Assembly: GCA_029194725.1 (NCBI GenBank)
Contig: JARFXQ010000010.1
Span: 62,001 to 126,000 of the forward strand
Length of the DNA stretch: 64,000 nt
From: Nitrospira sp.
GTDB lineage: Bacteria; Nitrospirota; Nitrospiria; Nitrospirales; Nitrospiraceae
Direction: 5' to 3'
Shown here: positions 17,408 to 25,949 of the stretch, piece by piece
Layout: every line of letters begins with the position of its first letter
How positions within the stretch are numbered: the stretch's first letter is position 1
Position numbers and translations under genes: made by a program
The notes under the pieces: model-generated
Told to the model about the DNA's origin: nothing
Databases searched by the model: none
What the model saw: only the letters and a program-made list of their open reading frames with translations

Positions 17408-17796
17408 CGTACACCTGCCATACGAGTCTGCTGGGTCGCGATCTCACGCCACCCTTCTCGCAGTGTCGTCATGCAACGCAGCGGGCCATCGAGACGGCGC
17501 GCCTCGTTCCGGACATTCGCCGTGACCAGTTCGCTGAGCATATACTCGTAGAGCCGGTGCAGCGAATGGGCGATCTCACCGCCTTGTTCGAAATCAAGCA
17601 CACTATTGAGCTCCCCAATGATGGAAATGGCTCGTCCAAGAAACCGGCCTTTCTCCTTTGGATTGTTCGACTCAATCCCGCCCCGGGCCAGTTCGATTGA
17701 TTGGATGGCCGCATCATAGAGCAGCACGACGATCTGCACTCTGGAGGAGGTCATCACCTCTGTCTGCTGATACTGGTTCGTGTATTGAGTGAGCAT
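17404..17796 (-). CDS. fliS: Flagellin export chaperone FliS
   Basis: Binds the C-terminus of flagellin and prevents premature polymerisation. The family pattern Y-x-x-x-x-V-M-T-S-S-R-V-Q-I-V-V-L-L-Y-D-A-A-I begins at about residue 8, followed by the helical bundle with K-G-R-F-L-G-R-A-I-S-I-I-G-E-L and L-Y-E-Y-M. Length 130 aa is usual. It follows fliD by 21 bases. Confidence 0.93.
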   Translation of the reverse strand: MLTQYTNQYQQTEVMTSSRVQIVVLLYDAAIQSIELARGGIESNNPKEKGRFLGRAISIIGELNSVLDFEQGGEIAHSLHRLYEYMLSELVTANVRNEARRLDGPLRCMTTLREGWREIATQQTRMAGVR

Positions 17797-17817
17797 AAGT
17801 CCCTTGCCAGGACGATC

Positions 17818-19221
17818 CTAATTTCTACCTGTCTGCGAGGAGTTAGACTGAAGGAAACCGATCTGGCTTTGCATTTCCCTGAGAAGCCCATCGAGCGCCG
17901 CGTACTGGCGGCGGAGCCGCTCTTCATATTGCGCGGTGAGATCTTCTTTCCTGGCAATCTCATCAGTGAGGTCCGAAATCTGGTCGGTGAGGCCACGTTT
18001 TCGAAGCGTCAGGGATCCTGATTCAATATCATCGAGCGTATCCACCGCTGCATTGATGAGCTGCGCGACACCGACGCTGCTTGTTTGATTCACGAATAGA
18101 TTCTTGACGGCTGCATAATTGGAACTGAGCATCGAATTCAGCTTGGCATCATCGACAGTCACCGTGCCGTCGCGCTCCGTTTTGAACCCGATGTCGCCTA
18201 CCGAACCGTACGTGGTCGATCCCGGCACGACAGAGGAGAGTGCCGTCCTCACCTGACTGAGCACCATCCGCACGGTCGGTTCGTTGAAAAAGATTCCGCC
18301 CTTCTTGGTCGTAATGTCGTAGGTAGTTCGCTCGTTGATGAACTTGACCACCTCATTATAGGCCATCGCCAGATCTTTGATGTTGGCTTGGATAGCCGAC
18401 ATATCCCGTGAGACATTCACCGAGATCGTACTTGAGCCGGTCGTCTTAGCCAGAGTCAATGTCACATCGGCAATGGCATCGGTAATAGTGTTGCTGCTTC
18501 GTTGGAACGTCAGCGGATTCAGGGTGGGATCGCCCACGACGATCACGGCATCCTGAGCTGCTTGGAGAGTATCGGTTCCTCCGATTCCGCTGGCGTTCAG
18601 AAAATCAAGGTCGGTATCGTCTGCGACAATGGTGATCTCGTTGGTAGCTCCGGTACTAGTGGCGGTCAGCACCAACCGGTAGGCGGGAGACCCCTCACTC
18701 CCCACGTTCACGACCGAGGCGGTGACGCCGGCGCCAAGATCATTGATGGCGGCTTTGAGATCGTCGATCGTGGCGGTGGAGCTCAGACTGACGGTCTGAT
18801 TCGTACCGCTACCGACCCGGAAGGTGAACGTGCCGGACCCCCCGCTCACGATGTCGGTCGTCGTGGAGGTAACGGCCTTGGCTGCCTTGCTTGTTATCTG
18901 ATGTGATTGCGCCAGTTGCGTGACCTTGACCGTGTAGCTTCCCTGAACAGCCAACGACGACCCCGTTGCCGTGAGCACGGTCGAGTCGCTAACCGATACG
19001 CTAGTACGGTCGAAGGTGGAGGGCAGACGCATTTTGTCTGCCGCGCCTTGCAGGGAGATCAACTTCGTGCTCAGAGTGGCGTAGTCGGTCGATTTCGAAT
19101 TGAGGTCGGTCTTCTTGGCGTTGAGCCGATCGACCGGGATGCGCGACGTCTTGACCAGTTGGTCGACAACCTGGCCGAAGTCGAGCCCGTTTCCAAGGCC
19201 GCCAAAACTTATTGTCGCCAT
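17818..19221 (-). CDS. fliD: Filament cap protein FliD (HAP2)
   Basis: A 467-aa cap that folds flagellin at the filament tip. N-terminal F-G-G-L-G-N-G-L-D-F and the heptad segment near 30-60, a central V-T-Q-L-A-Q-S-H-Q-I stretch, flagellin-IN-like repeats and a C-terminal FliD domain ending in coiled-coil sequence around residues 405-450 (E-E-R-L-R-R-Q-Y-A-A-L-D). Its position between flaG and fliS supports the call. Confidence 0.95.
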   Translation of the reverse strand: MATISFGGLGNGLDFGQVVDQLVKTSRIPVDRLNAKKTDLNSKSTDYATLSTKLISLQGAADKMRLPSTFDRTSVSVSDSTVLTATGSSLAVQGSYTVKVTQLAQSHQITSKAAKAVTSTTTDIVSGGSGTFTFRVGSGTNQTVSLSSTATIDDLKAAINDLGAGVTASVVNVGSEGSPAYRLVLTATSTGATNEITIVADDTDLDFLNASGIGGTDTLQAAQDAVIVVGDPTLNPLTFQRSSNTITDAIADVTLTLAKTTGSSTISVNVSRDMSAIQANIKDLAMAYNEVVKFINERTTYDITTKKGGIFFNEPTVRMVLSQVRTALSSVVPGSTTYGSVGDIGFKTERDGTVTVDDAKLNSMLSSNYAAVKNLFVNQTSSVGVAQLINAAVDTLDDIESGSLTLRKRGLTDQISDLTDEIARKEDLTAQYEERLRRQYAALDGLLREMQSQIGFLQSNSSQTGRN

Positions 19222-19241
19222 GCACGCTCCTCAGGATTGCT

Positions 19242-19598
19242 CTATGCTTGTTCCCTCAGGAGAATCCCCTTCGGGCTAGACAGGTACTTCTCCAACTCCA
19301 GCAACTCTTTAGGTGGAATCTGGCGAATCACTTCACCAGATTGGTGTTCAATCACCTTCACAATGACCCGTTTGGTTTCATCGTCCACTTCGATCTTGAG
19401 CCGCGGGTCCGCCAGATTCAGGATCTCATTGACCTTCGTTGCAGCCTGATCGATCCTGGCACGGTCAGCCTGGAAAGTCGACTGACCGTCCGAATCGGAT
19501 TTTCTCGCCCGCAGCTTCTGCCCGGCCGACCCAGATGATTCCTCTTCACGGATGCGGTCCACCCGAGGATCTGCCTTTGCGGTAACACTCTGTATCAT
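19242..19598 (-). CDS. flaG: FlaG family protein
   Basis: A 118-aa protein with the FlaG domain in its second half: L-K-I-E-V-D-D-E-T-K-R-V-I-V-K-V-I, then I-R-Q-I-P-P-K-E-L-L-E-L. FlaG proteins influence filament length; the mechanism is unclear. It lies 20 bases before fliD and 69 bases after fliC, separated from fliC by a strong hairpin. Confidence 0.9.
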   Translation of the reverse strand: MIQSVTAKADPRVDRIREEESSGSAGQKLRARKSDSDGQSTFQADRARIDQAATKVNEILNLADPRLKIEVDDETKRVIVKVIEHQSGEVIRQIPPKELLELEKYLSSPKGILLREQA

Positions 19599-19616
19599 GG
19601 CAGCCTCCCTACTGAG

Positions 19617-19663
19617 CTATCGGGGCCGCGCCAGCCCAGGAAGCGCGGGCGCGGCCCCGATAG
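19617..19663 (-). terminator. Perfect 16-bp GC-rich hairpin after fliC
   Basis: CTATCGGGGCCGCGCC pairs perfectly with GGCGCGGCCCCGATAG around a 15-base loop, five bases past the fliC stop. Without a T-tract, it may act as partial terminator or 3' stabiliser, making flagellin message more abundant than flaG-fliD-fliS. Confidence 0.75.
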
Positions 19664-19667
19664 TTTA

Positions 19668-20495
19668 CTACCCTCGGAGTAACGCCAGGGCCTGCTGCGG
19701 CAGCGTATTCGCCTGCGCGAGCACGGCGATACCCGTCTGCACCAGCACCTGGTTCTTGGTGAATTGTGAGGTCTCGTATGCGATGTCCGCATCACGGATC
19801 CGAGATTCCGCCGCCGTGAGATTTTCACTCGAAATCTCAAGGTTCGCGATTGTCGCTTCGAACCGATTCTGGAGCGACCCATATTCGGCTCGAGCGGTTG
19901 CCACGGCACTGATGGCACTGTCGATGTTGCTCAGCGCGCTCTGCGCATTGGCCGCCGTGGACACGTTCACACTGCTGATACCCAGAGCGGAGATCGTCAG
20001 TTGGTTCAAGTCCATCGTTAACGTATTGCCGGTGCCGCTCTTGAAACCCACCTGCATCGTGAAACTGATCGTGCTGCCGCTGGTCAGGGCTTGTCCATTG
20101 AACTCCGTCACCTGCGCAATGCGGTCGATTTCCGAACGCAGTGCCACGAATTCCTGATCGATGTACGATCGTTCGGTGGCGCCCACCGTGCCGCTGGATG
20201 ATTGCGAGGCTAACTCGCGCAGACGAGCCATGAGATTGCCGATGGTGGCAGCCGCTCCGTCGGCGATCTGCGTTAAGCTAATCCCGTCCGAAGAGTTCCG
20301 AACGGCCTGATTGATGCTGCGAATGTGCGCCCGCAAGGTCTCGGACAGTCCGAGACCGGCCGCGTCGTCGGCGGCGCGGGTGATGCGGAGCCCGGACGAC
20401 AGCCGCTCAACCGAGCGACTCAAGCTCGCTGAACTCACACCCAGATTGCGCTGGGCCGCAATGGATGCGGGATTGTTGTTGACAATAAGCGACAT
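19668..20495 (-). CDS. fliC: Flagellin FliC
   Basis: Filament subunit, 275 aa. The conserved N-terminal D0/D1 helices (L-S-R-S-V-E-R-L-S-S-G-L-R-I, A-A-D-D-A-A-G-L-G-L-S-E) and C-terminal D1/D0 (A-E-S-R-I-R-D-A-D, then Q-A-L-A-L-L) flank a short central segment of roughly 80 residues, so outer domains are minimal. That segment is rich in Ser/Thr, possible glycosylation sites given the adjacent glycosyltransferase operon. AAGGAGGAAGG precedes the ATG; a near-consensus sigma28 promoter lies about 100 bases upstream. Confidence 0.97.
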   Translation of the reverse strand: MSLIVNNNPASIAAQRNLGVSSASLSRSVERLSSGLRITRAADDAAGLGLSETLRAHIRSINQAVRNSSDGISLTQIADGAAATIGNLMARLRELASQSSSGTVGATERSYIDQEFVALRSEIDRIAQVTEFNGQALTSGSTISFTMQVGFKSGTGNTLTMDLNQLTISALGISSVNVSTAANAQSALSNIDSAISAVATARAEYGSLQNRFEATIANLEISSENLTAAESRIRDADIAYETSQFTKNQVLVQTGIAVLAQANTLPQQALALLRG

Positions 20496-20588
20496 GGGTC
20501 CTTCCTCCTTGAGTCAAAACTTGATCAGCCTCTTCGCCTCCGGCATCCGTGCAGAAGCGCGCGCCCTGCTCATCTCTGTGAGCGGGTC
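20496..20588 (-). promoter_or_regulatory. fliC leader with several CsrA-type GGA motifs
   Basis: The predicted 93-base leader contains ACGGATG (20544-20550), CCGGAGG (20537-20543) and a double site AAGGAGGAAGGA that includes the ribosome site. CsrA recognises A(N)GGA motifs, ideally in loops, and blocks ribosomes when one overlaps the Shine-Dalgarno. csrA and fliW are in this window. Confidence 0.55.
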
Positions 20589-20595
20589 TGGTGTC

Positions 20596-20622
20596 TTATC
20601 GGCTGAATCAAGAGAGACTTAA
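20596..20622 (-). promoter_or_regulatory. Sigma28 promoter of fliC
   Basis: Minus strand: TTAAGTCT, 11 bases, GCCGATAA. The -10 is a perfect match to the FliA consensus and spacing is standard. Expected transcription start near 20588. Confidence 0.87.
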
Positions 20623-20681
20623 GCAGCCCATCAATCAAGCACGAAGTGGCTGAGCCGATGACAATGGACACCAATCTGCCG

Positions 20682-21215
20682 TCACCGTCGGACGTCCATC
20701 CGGGGCAAAATTTCATACTCCAAGAGATCCGCAAGACGGATTCGATCTCCAGCCGCCCGCGCCTCTAAAAGCTGTTGAATCCACGGCGCCAGGCTGGAAG
20801 CACGGGTCCCCGCCTGCGTAATGGCCGAAGCCCCGTCTACGAATTCGAGATAATCGGCCAGCTGCCCAAGCCAGGCATCGAGCGCGGAAAGCGGCAATGG
20901 TCCGAATCGCAACGGCGAAAGCAAGGCAGCCCCCTCGGCGCGCAAAGTTTCTGTGTATTTCCTCATGGACCCTTCAGCGGCCAGTATGAGCTCCGGCATC
21001 GGCTCAGACACCGCCGTCAGCCGACGGAAGCGCGCGACCGATTCGGCGAGGAACACAGGGTCCAAGTCACGGTCCGTAATCGTACGATGGTCGAGCTGCA
21101 GCTTGGTGACGATACGAGATTGGGCATGAGCCCGTTCACTCACCTCTGTCAGCACATGCTCCATCGTCAGCGGCGCGTCGACTTCCCAGTGGTCTTGATC
21201 GAGCGTGATCTGCAT
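20682..21215 (-). CDS. Unknown protein next to flagellin (177 aa)
   Basis: Not recognised. ATG 21215 is chosen for its ribosome site (AGGAG nine bases upstream); the frame is open further upstream but would run into the preceding gene, which ends at 21230. The protein is helical and acidic in its first half, with no signal peptide, membrane helix or catalytic motif. It is the last gene of the glycosylation operon, 14 bases after a GT9 gene and divergent in control from fliC. A helper for flagellin modification is only a guess. Confidence 0.7.
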   Translation of the reverse strand: MQITLDQDHWEVDAPLTMEHVLTEVSERAHAQSRIVTKLQLDHRTITDRDLDPVFLAESVARFRRLTAVSEPMPELILAAEGSMRKYTETLRAEGAALLSPLRFGPLPLSALDAWLGQLADYLEFVDGASAITQAGTRASSLAPWIQQLLEARAAGDRIRLADLLEYEILPRMDVRR

Positions 21216-21229
21216 GGGCCAGTCTCCTC

Positions 21230-22897
21230 TCAATTGATACCGCCGTACGACACAGGCGTGTTTGACCTCGGAGCGGGCGCCTCTCGCACTGATGCGAGGT
21301 AGGACGCCGCGGACTTCGTCTCGTGGCGCCAGCGATGATACGCTGCCGCGTGATGCCTCGCCATTTGCTCTAGCCCTTGCAGATTGTCCTGATGCAACAG
21401 GCGGAGCGCAGACGTGATCAGCGGTTTTGTGGCCCACGTCGCCGTGCAGGCCTGAACCACCTTCCGACGTTCTTCCGCTTGTGCCCGCTGTAACGCTTGA
21501 ATGGCTTGGACAGGAAGCGGCGTTTGCTCGATGAGCCGGACGATGTGGTCGGCCCGTCGACAGAGGCTGTCGAGCAACGGCATCATCGTCTGCATAGATG
21601 CCAATCCCGCGCCGGTGTCCGGAGCAGGGCTGTTGAGGGTCCCCAGCCGGCTCGGCCGACCGGTGAACGACTCATACCAGAGGCGGCGCCAGAAGGCTGC
21701 ATACCAAGCCTCTATTGGATCTTCACGCCCGGAGACGAGTTCAAAAGTACCCAATTCATCCGCATCGACTCCCGATCGATACAAACGATAGCCCGGCACG
21801 GCCAAGGGCAGCGGCCTCTGCCCCACCACATGCTGCATGACGTCGGCAACGGCGTCGATCGGTAAACGCTCCTTGCAAGCCTGGTGCGAACAAACCTGGT
21901 CAAACCCGCAGGGTGCGCACTCCAGGTCTGGCTGCAGAACCCAATGCCCCGGTCCGTACGGACCGGTCTCCTGAAAATCCACATGCCCGACCGACAGATC
22001 AATGACCGAAGTCCGCACCCCAACGGCCAAGTGCATCGGTCCTGTGTCGTTTGTGAGCAATAACCTGCAGTCTGCCAGGAGAGCGACGAGCTGTACCAGG
22101 GTCGTTTGCCCGACGGCATTCTTGATCGCCCCGCGCCCGCCCGCCTCTCGATACGTTCTGATGACATGGGCGATCGTGTCCTGTTCCGATGGCGATCCGA
22201 TGAACAGAATGCCGCCATCCCAATGCTTGCTGAAACGGGCCAGGGTCAAGCCGAAATGCTGTGGCCGCCAGGCCTTCATTACGTCGCTCGCCCCTGCCTG
22301 TACCCCGATCCATTTGCTTTCCACTCCATCCGGAGTCGACAGAAACCGCCTCGCCCAGTCTGTGCTTTCGACCGGCACCGTCACATGCAACGGTGCAAAG
22401 GAGCCTGGCCTGCTCCCACCCATGGCATAGACGTCGACGAGGTTGAATCGATTGATCCGGCGGATCTGATGAATATCGGTAAAATACGTCATCCAGGGAT
22501 CGTCGATGACTGTCCCACCGTCCCAGGCGCTCCGCGCACCGCGGATATCAGGCGCGCCGACATACCCAGCCAGAAGGGCGCTGGGCCGATTGAACGTGAG
22601 GTTGATGATGCGATCGTATCGACGCTCGTGCAACCCGTTGGCCCATGATCCGACTTCTCGATAAAGCTCGACGGTATCCTTGGCGCAGACCCGGCTCTCC
22701 TCAATCAACGCATGAAAGTCATAGGAGATGATGTCACGCAAACCGTTCAACATGGATGCGATCGGTGCGAATTGTCGATCCACTACGAGATCCACCGCCA
22801 CCTCTGGCCATTCGTCACGAAGTCGTGACAGCAGAGCGCCCATCTGCACAAGATCGCCCATGCGGGTGATATTGATGATCAGGACCTGCGGCGTCAT
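21230..22897 (-). CDS. Glycosyltransferase family 9 protein (heptosyltransferase-like)
   Basis: GT-B glycosyltransferase of 555 aa, longer than usual GT9 (about 350). The GT9 core covers about residues 1-365: V-L-I-I-N-I-T-R-M-G-D-L-V-Q at the N-terminus, G-V-Q-A-G-A-S near 205, and L-L-L-T-N-D-T-G-P-M-H-L-A-V-G in the donor site. A cysteine-bearing stretch (C-A-P-C-G-F-D-Q-V-C, about 330) is common in motility-linked GT9 proteins. The remaining C-terminal 190 residues are helical and unassigned. Start overlaps the preceding gene's stop by four bases. Probably adds a sugar to flagellin rather than LPS, from context. Confidence 0.85.
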   Translation of the reverse strand: MTPQVLIINITRMGDLVQMGALLSRLRDEWPEVAVDLVVDRQFAPIASMLNGLRDIISYDFHALIEESRVCAKDTVELYREVGSWANGLHERRYDRIINLTFNRPSALLAGYVGAPDIRGARSAWDGGTVIDDPWMTYFTDIHQIRRINRFNLVDVYAMGGSRPGSFAPLHVTVPVESTDWARRFLSTPDGVESKWIGVQAGASDVMKAWRPQHFGLTLARFSKHWDGGILFIGSPSEQDTIAHVIRTYREAGGRGAIKNAVGQTTLVQLVALLADCRLLLTNDTGPMHLAVGVRTSVIDLSVGHVDFQETGPYGPGHWVLQPDLECAPCGFDQVCSHQACKERLPIDAVADVMQHVVGQRPLPLAVPGYRLYRSGVDADELGTFELVSGREDPIEAWYAAFWRRLWYESFTGRPSRLGTLNSPAPDTGAGLASMQTMMPLLDSLCRRADHIVRLIEQTPLPVQAIQALQRAQAEERRKVVQACTATWATKPLITSALRLLHQDNLQGLEQMARHHAAAYHRWRHETKSAASYLASVREAPAPRSNTPVSYGGIN

Positions 22898-24711
22898 ACG
22901 AGATCTCTCGTTTCCGCTCGATAACTATCCAGCATCAGAACCAGCAGCTCCTCGCGCGCCAGTTCATGTCCCGCACCTTTCAACTTGATCTGGGCCGCCA
23001 TGTCTTTGAGCTCTACTCGCTGATCCGGCGGAAATCGGCTGAGCAGCGCCGCGACCTCCGGTGGCGCATCCACACGTTGCGCTAACGCGCCGGCATTACG
23101 ATCGCCTCGCACAATCGCTCCTATTCGATCAGGCTGGTGCATACCAATCGTAGCCAGGAGTTCTTTCATGCGATGTTCGTATGTGTGCTGCGCGAGTACG
23201 CGACGGCGCGCGGCCTCAGCGATCTCACGCCGTCCAAGTCCATCGTCGAGCCAGGCACGGATAAGCGACGGAACTTCAGTCGCTTCGGTGAACCGAACCA
23301 TCTCATTGACGGCGAAAAGCTCGGGTAGGAGCGATCGCTCGTCGACCAGCTGAAACGCACCGCAGGCAGCCAATTCGAACGTCCGAGGATTGACGAAGTC
23401 AGCTTCCGGATCGAGCCCGTCACCGGCACAGGAATGAAGATTCAGGTTGACGGGCGTGGCGTTGAAGACTTTGATGCAGGTCTCGGCATCGATCCGGGCG
23501 CCGCCTTGTTGGAGCACCGAGGTGAGACTACTCGCGCCTTCCCATTCATTGCCCCAGAGCTTGAACGACCAGTCATTCGATAACCATCGAGGAAGGAGCA
23601 TGCGCCGATTGACATAGCCGGCTCCGACGAACGACACATCCGCACCGTACTCAGCCTGTTCAGCAACGCTGAGAATCAACGGTCGATGCAGGGCTGGATC
23701 GGCCGCCATCGGCAGATAGTTGACCTGGCGCGCCCCTGCCCGCTTTAACGCTTCAATGCACGAGGCTTGCTGGATGACGAACCAATAGTCATACCCGCCG
23801 GCCAATTGCTGCCAGTAGGTCAGATGTCGGTAGTTTTCAACGAACCACATCGCAGTGAGAAATTTCTTCTTGCGCAAATGCTCAAGCACAGCGAGGTTCA
23901 TCGGCGCCTGGGCGAGCGCCAATATAAAATCCGGCGGATCTTCGGCAAGACGCGTGACAACACCTAAACTCAGCACATCGGCGAACCGACTTTGCATCGT
24001 AAGTCGATGCCGAGGTTCTCGGTAAGATGCAAAGAAATCATAACTAGCCTTATTCGGACTCTGATCCATCCAGCTGACCCGATGGCCGAGCGCTTCCAGT
24101 GCTGCAACCGCGTGTCCTGCGATCGGAAGCGAGCCGCCGTAGATCGGGCCGACGACGGCGACATGAAGTCGTCCACCCTGTCTGGCAGCAACGATCCGTC
24201 GGAGTTCCACTTCCAAGTCGCGATGAGCTTGGACGTGTAGGCGGGCACCCGGTCCATACGTCATGAACCGGAGCGGCGCCGTTCTTTCGGCCAACTCCTC
24301 AGCCGTAGCCACTGATGTTCCCCACAACCATTCGACCCTGTGGATCCAGGCATCCATAGGCCTGGTCGACGCAGCGTCTTTGAACTCCGCCACATTGGGC
24401 ACGACAACCACCAGCATTGCCCCTTGCGGCTTGAGAGCGACCAACGCTTCGACGTGATACAGCAAGCCGACACCAAGCACGACCCCGAGCTCGCCGGCCT
24501 TCCATTCGAGCAATTGGGCTTTGGCCCACGCTTGAGCTTCTTCACGAGGATCGTATGCGCTGTGAACCCATCGTCCTTCATGCGTCGCCGATGGGCTCCC
24601 CTCTCGAGAAGGCACGACTGTCAGTAGACCGCCTGGGCTTTCCTGAGTAGCCTGAACAAGCTCTGGATAACGCTTGCGAAGCCATTCAAGGTTCTGCGCT
24701 AGACAGTTCAT
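22894..24711 (-). CDS. CgeB-type glycosyltransferase with an N-terminal Maf-like region
   Basis: A 605-aa two-part protein. Residues about 1-150 resemble the leading region of motility accessory factor (Maf) proteins: H-S-A-Y-D-P-R-E-E-A near 50, then G-V-G-L-L-Y-H and a V-V-V-P-N strand. Residues about 185-535 form a CgeB/DUF3880-type GT-B glycosyltransferase: V-A-V-V-G-P-I-Y-G-G, the donor half V-S-F-V-G-A-G-Y-V-N-R-R, and R-T-F-E-L-A-A-C-G-A-F-Q-L near 445. The last 70 residues are helical. Both junctions with neighbours are four-base overlaps. A protein-linked (flagellin) role is inferred. Confidence 0.78.
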   Translation of the reverse strand: MNCLAQNLEWLRKRYPELVQATQESPGGLLTVVPSREGSPSATHEGRWVHSAYDPREEAQAWAKAQLLEWKAGELGVVLGVGLLYHVEALVALKPQGAMLVVVVPNVAEFKDAASTRPMDAWIHRVEWLWGTSVATAEELAERTAPLRFMTYGPGARLHVQAHRDLEVELRRIVAARQGGRLHVAVVGPIYGGSLPIAGHAVAALEALGHRVSWMDQSPNKASYDFFASYREPRHRLTMQSRFADVLSLGVVTRLAEDPPDFILALAQAPMNLAVLEHLRKKKFLTAMWFVENYRHLTYWQQLAGGYDYWFVIQQASCIEALKRAGARQVNYLPMAADPALHRPLILSVAEQAEYGADVSFVGAGYVNRRMLLPRWLSNDWSFKLWGNEWEGASSLTSVLQQGGARIDAETCIKVFNATPVNLNLHSCAGDGLDPEADFVNPRTFELAACGAFQLVDERSLLPELFAVNEMVRFTEATEVPSLIRAWLDDGLGRREIAEAARRRVLAQHTYEHRMKELLATIGMHQPDRIGAIVRGDRNAGALAQRVDAPPEVAALLSRFPPDQRVELKDMAAQIKLKGAGHELAREELLVLMLDSYRAETRDLV

Positions 24712-25859
24712 GAGAGGGCCGGCTCCAGTTCATGCCAGAGTCCTTCACGTTCACGAGGGGGAAGTGCAGATTGACCGGCAGGTGAATAATAGGCGCCCCA
24801 TGTATCGCAGTGGCTCGTCCAAACACTCCAGCCGACTGGGGCATGGTGTCCCTGCTCACGTATCGCAGCAACAGTTTCGTCGACCGGCCAGGTTTCACCC
24901 CCCATATCTTCGGCCTGCCAAACGACATGATTAAACCCGTACGGTCCTGTTTCATGGACCCGTGCCCGCGCAAAATACCAGCCAATAACAGGTCTGCCGA
25001 GCGCCGCAGCGAAATGCAGGGGACCTGTGTCCGAACCGACGACTCGATCACAGCGAGCGAGAATGACGGCAAGCTGTGACAACGAAGTGCGACCTGTCGT
25101 GTCCCAAATCCGACCCAAAGCCGATGAAGGCAACGGTGCTTGAATTTCTGCTGCTCGTTCCCGTTCTGTCCCGACGAGTACGATCCGGCCCTGCGGCATG
25201 GATGTAAGAAATGAGGTCAGCAACCGACGCCACACCTCCGTGGGTACAAACCGCTCAGTCTCCCCGGCCCCTACGATGAGCGCAATCCACGGATCGCCAT
25301 GTTTGCCGATCGGTTCCAAATCGTCAGGCAATCGGACGGTCGGAGGATCGAGCGTGACGACACGCCCTGGCGGAGTCACTCCACAGAGTCCACAAAAGGC
25401 ATCGGCCAGATGCACGCGTTGTCCCAGACGCCGTTGAGCCACATCGCGCACATAGGCTGCCCAAGGCGTCAACGTCTCCCCGAGCGGCCCATGCAGAAAT
25501 GGTCCTGTCACATTTCGAGCAAGTAAGAAGCCGGCCACGAGCGCGCGACGATGTTGATTGAGGACATAGGCACAGTCGTACTGGTCCGGCGCCAGCGTCA
25601 TCAGCGTGGCATCGACCTCCACGAGATGCTTCGCCCACAAGCCCTGCTGGGCAGCCATCGCACGCCGCTGCCAGGCCGCTCCATCCCAGGCGAGGACCCT
25701 GTCGATACTCGGCAACAGATGGCCCACATCCGCAAGATGAGACGGACAGAGTAGATCGAATTGCGTCTCAGGATGCCGCGCATGGAGCTGCGTGATCACC
25801 GGCAGCGATTGCAGAAGATCTCCCAGCCTGGCCAATTGTATGACTAGTGCGCGTGGCAT
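24708..25859 (-). CDS. Glycosyltransferase family 9 protein
   Basis: Second GT9 enzyme (383 aa), of normal family length plus a short tail. It begins R-A-L-V-I-Q-L-A-R-L-G-D-L-L-Q-S-L-P-V and contains I-V-G-A-G-E-T near 220 and V-V-G-S-D-T-G-P-L-H-F-A-A-A-L-G near 300, the nucleotide-sugar site. ATG 25859 has an AAGGA ribosome site; an upstream in-frame start at 25931 would add 24 non-conserved residues. It differs from the GT9 at 21230 and presumably adds a different sugar. Confidence 0.85.
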   Translation of the reverse strand: MPRALVIQLARLGDLLQSLPVITQLHARHPETQFDLLCPSHLADVGHLLPSIDRVLAWDGAAWQRRAMAAQQGLWAKHLVEVDATLMTLAPDQYDCAYVLNQHRRALVAGFLLARNVTGPFLHGPLGETLTPWAAYVRDVAQRRLGQRVHLADAFCGLCGVTPPGRVVTLDPPTVRLPDDLEPIGKHGDPWIALIVGAGETERFVPTEVWRRLLTSFLTSMPQGRIVLVGTERERAAEIQAPLPSSALGRIWDTTGRTSLSQLAVILARCDRVVGSDTGPLHFAAALGRPVIGWYFARARVHETGPYGFNHVVWQAEDMGGETWPVDETVAAIREQGHHAPVGWSVWTSHCDTWGAYYSPAGQSALPPREREGLWHELEPALS

Positions 25860-25949
25860 TCTTCCTTGCTTCCGCTGACTTGAACCGCTGGAAGGACTCT
25901 TTCTGGTCAAACCTCGGACAAGCTCGTCCAACCGGCATGAGGAGTCATC

